Origin: Sycon ciliatum
Lineage: Eukaryota; Porifera; Calcarea; Leucosolenida; Sycettidae
DNA length: 64,000 bases
Assembly (NCBI RefSeq): GCF_964019385.1
Contig: NC_088649.1
Span: 11,704,754 to 11,768,753, forward strand
Reading direction: 5' to 3'
Shown here: piece by piece, positions 34,194 through 44,600 of the stretch
How the letters are laid out: each line of letters begins with the position of its first letter
How positions within the stretch are numbered: the first letter of the stretch is position 1
Position numbers and translations under genes: made by a program
The notes under the pieces: generated by a model
Told to the model about the DNA's origin: nothing
Databases searched by the model: none
Seen by the model: the letters and a program-made list of their open reading frames with translations, nothing else

Positions 34194-37100
34194 ATTACTG
34201 TATACGCATATTCAGCTCTACAGTACAAATCATGCAGCATTTGTTTCATGGACTGAGTGTAAAACGCAAGACCGGCATTAGTGCAGTTGAAACACTGCAA
34301 TCATCATTGAAGTTTATGTTCTTGTTTTTGCCGCTCTGCTTTCCTCCTTTCCTAGTACGTTACTGTAGCGCACTTCTGGATCTATACTGTCCCCTGGAAG
34401 TCATACAAGCGACATTCACTAGAGATGGGGTAGGAGTGCAACAGATGGTCACGCCTCTGCGCATGTGGAACGCATATTATGGAAACAAACACTTTGTAAG
34501 CATGGCGTGCACCTACAAGATTCAAAATAGTGTGTTTTCTGGTGGCAGTGCCAAAAGAATCTCTGCATCTGTTCTCTTCTGATCTATGACTCTGTGGTGT
34601 GTTGAACAGTCCATTGCTGATGTATGGTGGTGTATGGTGGTGTATGGTGGTGTATGGTGGTGTATGGTGGTGTATGGTGGTGTATGGTGGTGTGTGGTGG
34701 TGTATGGTGGTGTATGGTGGTGTATGGTGGTGTATGGTGGTGTATGGTGGTGTATGGTGGTGTATGGTGGTGTATGGTGGTGTATGGTGGTGTATGGTGG
34801 TGTATGGTGGTGAATGGTGGTGTATGGTGGTGTATGGTGGTGTATGGTGGTGTATGGTGGTGTATGGTGGTGTATGATGGTGTATGGTGATGTATGGTGG
34901 TGTATGGTGGTGTATGGTGGTGTATGGTGGTGTATGGTGGTGTATGGTGGTGTATGGTGGTGTATGGTGGTGTATGGTGGTGAATGGTGGTGTATGGTGG
35001 TGTATGGTGGTGTATGGTGGTGTATGGTGGTGTATGGTGGTGTATGGTGGTGTATGGTGATGTATGGTGGTGTATGGTGGTGTATGGTGGTGTATGGTGG
35101 TGTATGGTGGTGTATGGTGGTGAGGGTTCTTTTTTAAGGTTTAAAGTAGAGGGGACGGTTTCAAATAGGACACAGGTTGCAAACCGGAACGGACTCAATA
35201 TTCACTTTCTCTCTTGGTATTTTGATTAGAAAACATATGTCACAGTGAGACTACGATGTGTTATACTTCGAGCCAAAATTTCATGGCTCTGCGATGACCA
35301 GAAGCGCCATATCAAGCAGGTGCGTTTTTGACGTGTTGCTTCGCACTGCAACTTGAGTTTTACGACTTTCGCAAAATCAACTTCTTGTCGCAGGTAAACA
35401 GCGGCTCGCCTCTCGCCAATAAAGCACCGCATACCAATCAAAACTAATGGAAGCACACACAAGGCTTATTGTTACTCTGTACTGGCCGTCGTGGAGCGAT
35501 AGCAATTACCTAATTTCAGACCCAGAGTGAATTTGACGTGCACTCTAAAACGTGTCCGGTTTGGAGCCACCTCTGATTTGAACTTTTTTGAAGCGAAAAA
35601 TTGGGCAACTTGGAGGCAATGGGTCAACACAAAGGAGTGGCTCAGTTCCATTGACTCTGGCCCCAGAGCAAACTTCAACATGCCAGTTTCCTTCCACAAA
35701 CATATTTCGAGTGAAAAATCAACGCTGATGATCGGTTTGGGTCTATACAAATTTGGCTGTCAAAGCGTCCCGGTATCGAGCCGTCCCCTCTACCCTGCGG
35801 CCGTCCTGTTCCCAACATGTAGATACTAATGTCCTGTTCCCAACATGTAGATACTAATGGGCGTGTACAACTAACTTTGACTTCATATGTTTTCTTGTGG
35901 GCGTGCAAGCATGGCATGATGCGTGTGTTTACATGCATATACGTGCATGCGTGTGTTAACGTGCACATGTGTGTGTGTGTGTATGTGTGTGTGCATGCGT
36001 TTACATGCACGTCGGTGCGTGAATGTGCGAAACGTGTTGTGTGCTCAAGCATGCATGTGTATATTAAGTTGTTCCTGCTGCTGCTGCTGCTTTTGTTGTC
36101 GTCGTCATCGTTGTTGTTGTCGTTGTTGTTGCTCATTATCCATTGCAGATAGTATTAGGCTGCAATGATGTACAGCATTGCAAGATCGATAACTGCAGTG
36201 GAAGACTATCCAGATTTGGACAAGTCACACTGTTTGCTATCGACGGAAGCACTAATCTGGGATTCATCCCTCAATATCCATCGCGGTGCCGATTCCAAAC
36301 TTGCCTAACACCCAACTGTCATGGCGGGATTGGATCTGTTACAGCCGATTTCATTGACATGAAGATTAGTCTTCGTACGACACTCAAGGATAAGGTGGCG
36401 CATATCAACCTGACATGGCAGCAGCCCTTGGAGCAGGCAATTCTTGAGAGCCTGCAGATTGTCGGCGTAACGCCTGACAACACCACGGTTAATTCCGTGG
36501 ATAACCAGACGGCCTCCATCGAGTTGCATAATATCTGTAACTCACAGATCCATGCTGTCTCTATGAGCTACATACGTTCAGGAACAGTCGTCACAAGCAT
36601 CCTGGAGTTCACATTACCGGCGTGTTCACCGGATACACCAAGTAAGTCAACCCAATCATGTCTGGCAATGCATGGCTGCGCGTATTCCCGTCAGCCAGTA
36701 CTACTGACAAACACACACATATCTACATGATTGTACAGTTAATCCCACATTGAACAGGGGCGTCGGAACCGATGCGCCAGGTGCGGCCAAAGCCGCATCA
36801 GTATAACGAATTCACGTGTAGCGCATTTCGTGATATTGCGATCTATTGTTCATTTCCTGTTTGGACTCGTAGAAGATTGACCATTTGTAGGAAACTTTTC
36901 GCTTGAAACGAACCATATTTTGTAGGGGAGTATGGAAACCAAGTGCATGGTCACGTGCCAGGTATGACATTTTATAAGTTAAGAAAACAGCATGTCATTC
37001 GTTTTTGTTATGAAGAACTAGGTACCCTGCACACTGGTGTTTGTTATGAAGAACTAGGTACCCTGCACACTGATGTTTGTTATGAAGAACTAGGTACCCT

Positions 37101-40100
37101 GCACACTGATGTTTGTTATGAAGAACTAGGTACCCTGCACACTGGTGTTTGTTATGAAGAACTAGGTACCCTGCACACTGATGTTTGTTATGAAGAACTA
37201 GGTACCCTGCACACTGATGTTTCTCACATCAGGAGTCAACTGTATAGTAAAACCTGTGTTAGAGGCCACCTGTGTTAGAGGCCACCTGTGTTAGAGGCCA
37301 CCTGTCTTGTGAGACTGGTCATTTCAGGACCATACCATGTTGCTACTTTGAAGTACATACATTGGAATCAAAGTTGAAAGGCCACCTGTCTGTAGAGACC
37401 GGGCGGGGTATTGTGTGCATCATAGAGCGGCCTCTAAACACAGGTTTCAGTGAACTCCAGCCTCTAAACACAGGTTTCAGCGAACGCCTCACATTCAGAT
37501 GCTGTCAGTCCACTGAAAAATCAGGGAAGGAAAGATGTGAGATTTTGTGTTGATATTATACTTCTTTTGAAGTACGTGCATGAACTATTCTTGGTTACAT
37601 TTGGAGATGATATATTTCCTAGGCAATTGGGATGATACTGGACTTATGATCTCAGGTAGTGTATGACCTTGTCCAGACGCTTGATAACTGAATTCAATGT
37701 GTGCATGGGAATAGTACTGTGGCTACCGCTGCTAGCGTGAAGTATATTCCGTTGAGAATTCAGCCGAGTGAAGATTGCCGAGTAATGTGCTGTAGGGCCC
37801 AACACAGGAAACACCGCTTAAACTTAGTTATGACTAGACAGGGTTCTAGCCAGGTCAAAATAGTAGGGGGGGGGGGGGAGGCATGGGAAAGTTACCCTTT
37901 TAGGGCGCGTTCAGACTGGCATGAATAGCCGCCGGAAAGCTTAAAGGGGAAGTTAAGGCAAAAATTAAAATTTCACCAGTTGTAGTCTTCGGGGTGCTGA
38001 GTCGAATGGTCTTGGTCCGAGAAAGCTGAGACGCTCCCTTCCTACTTGAATCCCAATCGAACTCGCGCACTTCCACCGAAACTGGGTGACTGCGCCCTAC
38101 GAGATGGGGATTTGTATGCAAAATGTCACTAAAAGCGCCATTTCCTTCTTATAAAAGCACGGATGACCGCGATTGGCCCATATGTTGTAGTCCTTTGGAC
38201 GCTGAGTCGACTGGTTTCGGTCCGAAAAGGCTGCGATGCAGCGTTCGCCCCTAATTCCCAATCGAACATGGTTGAACAAGCGGTCACGTGCTCCTGCGAC
38301 GTAACCTGCGTACACCAGTCACCTGGTCACCGTGCCTGCAGGGTACAACTTACAGCCTGTTTTGACCTTTTTTGGGTGCAGTCCTGTCACTCGAGTTGAA
38401 CCTTGGTGTGAAAGTTGTCGCCTGCTGGCGTGGTGACCAGGTGATTTTGGCACCCAGGAGCACGTGACCGCTTGTTCAACCATGTTCGATTGGGAATAAA
38501 GGAGGAACGCTGCATCGCAGCCTTTTCGGACCAAAACCAGTCGACTCAGCGTCCAAAAGACTACAACATATGGGCCAATCGCGGTCATCCGTGCTTTTAT
38601 AAGAACGAAATGGCGCTTTTAGTGACATTTTGCATACAAATCCCCATCTAGTAGGGCGCAGTCACCCAGTTTCGGTGGAAGTGCGCGAGTTCGATTGGGA
38701 TTCAAGTAGGAAGGGAGCGTCTCAGCTTTCTCGGACCAAGACCATTCGACTCAGCACCCCGAAGACTACAACTGGTGAAATTTTAATTTTTGCCTTAACT
38801 TCCCCTTTAAGCGTAATCCCGGGGATCATTGTGCTTTTGCTTGTGCTTGTCGACGGAAAATATACTATGTCCGGAGTGATTGGTGCTTCGGAGGCATTCA
38901 TCCGCTTCGCGATCAGAGTATGCTTCTCGTTCGCAGTAAGCGTTTTGCCTTCAGAGCGGCCCGCAAAAATCACCACGTACAGCTCCATGAACTCCCTCTC
39001 CATTGCTGAGTCGAACAAAGATTTCGGCATGATGGGAGAAGTTGGCAGTCTAGAAGTCAAAACTCAAAACTCAAAAGCATGCAGTCAGACTGAAAGAGTA
39101 GAGGCTGAAATAAAACGAAAAGACGGAACATGTGCTGCAAGGATATCAAAAGCGCTCCGCGTGCCGCCGGAATCTGCATTCCACTGGCCTGCAGAGTGGT
39201 GGGAAACCTTTTCCGTGTTTACGCTGGCGGGAACGTCACGTGAGCGATTCCCCTTGACAACTTTCACATTCCGCTTGTTTTTTACGCCAGTCTGAAGGGG
39301 AAGTTAAGGCAAAAATTAAAATTTCACCAGTTGTAGTCTTCGGGGTGCTGAGCTGAATGGTCTTGGTCCGAGAAAGCTGAGACGCTCCCTTCCTACTTGA
39401 ATCCCAATCGAACTCGCGCACTTCCACCGAAACTGGGTGACTGCGCCCTACTAGATGGGGATTTGTATGCAAAATGTCACTAAAAGCGCGATGTCGTTCT
39501 TATAAAAGCACGGATGACCGCGATTGGCCTATATGTTGTAGTCTTTTGGACGCTGAGTCGACTGGTTTTGGTCCGAAAAGGCTGCGATGCAGCGTTCCTC
39601 CTTTATTCCCAATCGAACATGGTTGAACAAGTGGTCACGTGCTCCTGGGTGCCAAAATCACCTGGTCACCACGCCAGCAGGCGACAACTTTCACACCAAG
39701 GTTCAACTCGAGTTCAACTCGAGTGACAGGACTGCACCCAAAAAAGGTCAAACAGGCTAGTAAGTTGTACCCTGCAGGCACGGTGACCAGGTGACTGGTG
39801 TACGCAGGAGCACGTGACCGCTTGTTCAACCATGTTCGATTGGGAATAGAGGAGGAACGCTGCATCGCAGCCTTTTCGGACCAAAACCAGTCGACTCAGC
39901 GTCCAAAAGACTACAACATATGGGCCAATCGCGGTCATCCGTGCTTTTATAAGAACGAAATGGCGCTTTTAGTGACATTTTGCATACAAATCCCCATCTA
40001 TTAGGGCGCAGTCACCCAGTTTTGGTGGAAGTGCGCGAGTTCGATTGGGATTCAAGTAGGAAGGGAGCGTCTCAGCTTTCTCGGACCAAGACCATTCGAC

Positions 40101-41582
40101 TCAGCACCCCGAAGACTACAGCTGGTGAAATTTATTTTTTGCCTTAACTTCCCCTTTAACCCATTCTCCATTTCCAAAATTACCTTGCTATGCAAAATGC
40201 AACGTACAGGGCGAACCCTCAACTTCACCCCAGACCAATGTGCCTTTATGAACCCTCTTGTAGTGACTATCGACTGCATTTTCGTTGAATGGCATGAAAA
40301 AACACAAAAATCGACCAGCAAGTAGGAGGGCGCCACTTTTTCACAGGGGGGGGGGGGGGGGGGGGGGCGCGATCAAAGTAGCGGGGCACCCCACCTCCTT
40401 TGGCTAGAACCCTGCTAGACATTAAAAAATACTTCTTGGAAGTGGATAACTCTCATAGTCTTCTTCTCCAAAATGGTACAGTTATGCACCACGTTGTAGA
40501 GGAGAGATACTACTACAAGGGAAGCCCGAATAAACGTCCAACGTTATCACGTGCGCACACACATTCATGTCACTTCTCGGGCGGTCCGGGACCAGGCACT
40601 GCCCATAACTTTAAAATGTCCGTAACTCCGAATCACATAGGTGTCAGTGGGGGGAGGGCCAGAGATCTGACACATGATGTCACTATTTCCACCAAATTGG
40701 CAAAAGAGTTGCAAATACTTTCACTGAGAACTACCCACACAGGATGTCCAGTAGACGTGAGGCGCACTTTGAAGTCTGGATAAGAGAGAGAGATACATGT
40801 TGTAAGTGAAGCGGTGTGCAGTGTACAGTGCAGTGTACAGTGCAGCATGCTCCTTTTTAAAGCACACTAGGACGAGTGCTGTTCTCTTCTGTCCAGGCAC
40901 AGGTACACCGGTAACAGAGAAAACTACAGACTCAACTACTGCGATAGCTGGCAGGACTTCACGAAGAATAGCAACAACTTTCCAGACAAGTAAGTGCATG
41001 TCATCACATGTTTGGAAAAGAGACTATTACAGTGACCGAAGGCGGGGGGGGAGGGGGGAGGGGGGGGGGGTAAGACCTAAATCCAGCCACTAGCAGGTTT
41101 TCACTGGTTTGAGAGAAAAACACAAACACTGGCAGGTTTTCACTGGTTTGAGAGAAAAACACAAACACTGGCAGGCTTGTCCAGATTTTCCAGATGATCC
41201 CTGAGAGACCAATACTTACTAGTCTTCATGTTTATGTGAGTAGGTGCAAATATTATCACAGGTAACCTGTATCAATGCTCGGTCACAACAAGGTAGCTTG
41301 CGCTCTTGGGCCCTGAATTTGGTTGCCATCTCCGCGTACTGGAAAACCTCCGTGGGATGTGTGAAATGCCATGGGACACTTACAGGACATAGGCGCCTAG
41401 GTATCAACTGTCAAGTCCTTGTGTTTTGTCACTACTTCATGTACATGTGCGCGGCTCGATGGCACCCTATTACTCTGTGCAAGGCGCAGTGTACACATGG
41501 ACAATGCGATCGGCTACTGACATGATTGTAATCAACGCCTCTTGGCTGCTCAACGTGATCTCTTGGCCACGGAATCCATGCG

Positions 41583-41613
<31 letters not shown>

Positions 41614-44600
41614 AATACACACGTACGTCATAAAGTAGGCCTGCAACTGGTAGGAGTTCGATCGGGTAACTACTTCGGGTATTCCTATCCGGGTAGCACG
41701 GCTACTCTACCGGGGTTTTTTCGACATAACTGTATCTACAGTGAGTATGCACTTGCGCTACATAGAAAGTGTACAGTAAGCATGTAGCCGTGCTTTTTAC
41801 ATGCACCGTTGCAAAAACACCATACTCCGACTACCCGATCGGGTTCTCAGGAGCAAACTGCTACTCGAATACCCAATCTAATTACGGGTAACACGGGTAC
41901 CCTACTACCCGATGACAGCCCTACCATAAAGAGCGCAGGACCTTAGCTTTGCTAGGCATACTGATGTCTAGCAAAGTATGTGAATAACATGGAGTATGTG
42001 ACAAGTAGTTATGTATCTGTACTCAAATCTTACATGCAGACCAAGATTACACACCGACCAAGACCAACAACAAAATCATAGTGTTCTAATTAACTTTTTT
42101 TTTTTAAGGATAGAGAGAACTTCGAATTCCAAAGGATCAGTGGGGGAAGTGAACTGCTTGAAAAGAGAAAAAATGCCAGACCCACCAGGACTCGAACGTA
42201 GGACCTTGCTTGTCATGAGCAATGCTCTAACCATCTGAGCTATGGGACCAGGTCAAACCTAGAAGGTGCTGACAAGTGTTTCACTTCAAAGGCTTCGATG
42301 CATACTTGCCAACCATACCGCGGTACCGGTTCTCCCGGTATACTACCGGAAAACTAGAGAGTAACTACTGGCATACCGGGGATTTTTCACATCGATCGAA
42401 AAACTACGGAAATCATTGGCCCTGAACCGTGAGTGTTCAGAAAAAGGTTGTTTCGTGGTGTGATAAGGGCATATGCAGCCCTGCATTCACAGAATCACAC
42501 ATGTAGAGGCGATCTGATATTGAAGAAACTCAGGTTTTGGCCCCCCAATGAACACGTCACTCTTGCCACTCTTGTTGGGAGCTCCTACCAAGCCTTAAGT
42601 GTAGTACTCTCAGAGCTAACATTGACCTTTTACAGGACACTGAGTCTTTTACTTCCTTTGATAAGGCTTGTTGCACTGGCCCGCCCTTACACCCGGGGGC
42701 CCCATCGCACGCATAGTAGTATTCTTTTATTGATAGTGGAGAAAGCAAAACAGGCAGATGCCTAATAACAATGGACCCACTGTGTAAGGTGAAGGGGAGG
42801 GGAGGGGGGGGGGGGGGGGGGGGAGGGGAGACATGGCTAATGGTAAATAGTGGCGGCGAAATAGAGCAGTTCCAGCACAGGTACAGAAACATGGGCGTAA
42901 AGCTAAAAGCAGGCAAGAACGCGCTTGACTTGAAGGCGGCCAGTTTGGTGACGCATGAACTCCTTACCTCATTCTTGCCCTCAGTTACTACCAGACTGCG
43001 TAACTAGGGAGTTAACTGCATGCTTGTGCGTAACTAAGTACATGTAGTATTGGACATTTTCCTGTGGCTAGCTCTCATAATACGTAGTACTAGCCCGATA
43101 ATGACAATATGCAATGGGTTAGAACTGAATGAAAAGAAAGAAACAAATTGGGCAAAAAGTGCGTAAAATATGCAAAAATACTCAAAAGCTACACAAAAAA
43201 GAGAAAATGGCCAAAATCGGTGAAAACCAGCAAAATAAGGGGGAATGAGAGAAACTGAGTAAGGGAAACTGTGTGTGTGTGTGTGACTAAGGGATTTGCT
43301 TTGGCTAGGTTGGTTGGCAAGTATGCTGATGGCATTTGGATCTTTTCCCTCCGCCAGGGGACCAGCCACGGGCAGCCTGGTCCCATAGCTCAGATGGTTA
43401 GAGCATTGCTCATGACAAGCAAGGTCCTGGGTTTGACTCCTGGTGGGATTGTCGTTTTCTTTTCTTTTAAAAGGTACATCATTTCGCCGACTGATCTTTT
43501 GCCATTTGAAGTTCTCGCAATCCTTTAAAAATTCTTCAATACAGTGCATGCATCTGCACAATCCACATCAGTCCTAATGAACACTAGGAAATTTTAGGAA
43601 CAAACATTTTCGTTCCCTTCTCTTCATGGTCTCTTATAGGGAATAAAGCAAAAATGACTAAAACAGCAATTACTCAATCTGCAGACAGAACTGTTTCCTC
43701 CTTTGTGAACTCATCAGCGCAGCACAGAGAAAATGAAGCCGAACCTGATAGCAATGAAAAATAAATTATCCAAAGCCAGATTTAAACCAGGCCTGAATGT
43801 ACCTTGCCAGAGTGCTCAAACTGACAAGTCAGTGAGCTCTGCATAACGCAAACAGCAAAGCCACTACTCAAAATAAGAGTGTTCAACTGCTAGAAGAGCA
43901 GGAACGAAATACTCAATCTACGGATAGAACTGTTTCGACCTTTGTGGAATCATCAGTGCAGCACAGAGAAAATGAGGCCGAACCTGATAGCAATGAAAAA
44001 TAAAAACTGATCACTTTGTTTCATCTCAAGCACTCTCCCACTCACGCACTCTCCCACTCATGCAATCTCCCACTCACGCACTCTCCCACTCATGCAATCT
44101 CCCACTCACGCTCTCTCCCACTCAAACACTCTCGCACTCTCACACTGTCCCAACCATGCACTCTCATACTCACACACTCTCACACTCGCCCACTCACGCA
44201 TTTGCCCACTCACGCACTCGCCCACTCACGCACTCTCCCGCTCACGCACTCTCCCGCTCACACACTCGCCCACTCACACACTCTCGACTCACACACTCTC
44301 CCACTCATGCACTCTCCCACTCACGCACTCCACACTCGCGCACTCTCACACTCTCTCACTCATGCACTTGCCCACTCACGCACTTGCCCACTCACGCACT
44401 CTCCCACTCAAACACTCTCCCACCCACGCACTATCCCATTCACGCACTCGCCCACTCGCACACTCTCAACTCACACACTCTCACACTCACTCACTTGCCC
44501 ACTCACACACTTTCCCACTCACACACTCGCCCACTCACGCACTCGTCCACTCATGCACTCGCCCAACCATACACTCTCCCACTCACGCACTCTCCCACCC

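Larger units (their letters stand above)
37839..40414. mobile_element. Composite transposon with CAGGGTTCTAGCCA ends and 5-bp TSD
   Basis: The ends read CAGGGTTCTAGCCAGG and, inverted, CAGGGTTCTAGCCAAA, flanked by a perfect CTAGA duplication (37834-37838, 40415-40419). Both ends continue into poly-G/C tracts. Two 860-bp palindromic elements are nested inside. A 5-bp duplication would fit the hAT5-like group or Transib, but the superfamily is not resolved. It lies in intron 3 (36642-40896) of receptor-like gene 1. Confidence 0.75.

Noticed and set aside
34584..35198. 204-codon minus-strand frame rich in His-Thr-Pro-Tyr
   Set aside because: It is a translation of the 50-unit TGTATGGTGG array; comparable frames are open on the other strand, so it has no coding evidence.
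35527..35829. Possible exon of receptor-like gene 1 in intron 2
   Set aside because: The AG before 35521 leads to an early stop in the phase-0 frame, and exon 2 joins directly to the exon at 36149 in phase 0.
43379..43451. Functional tRNA gene
   Set aside because: All stems pair, but U33 is replaced by A, the T-loop is altered, no terminator T-run follows directly, and a homologous copy with the same tail lies inverted nearby, which fits a SINE.
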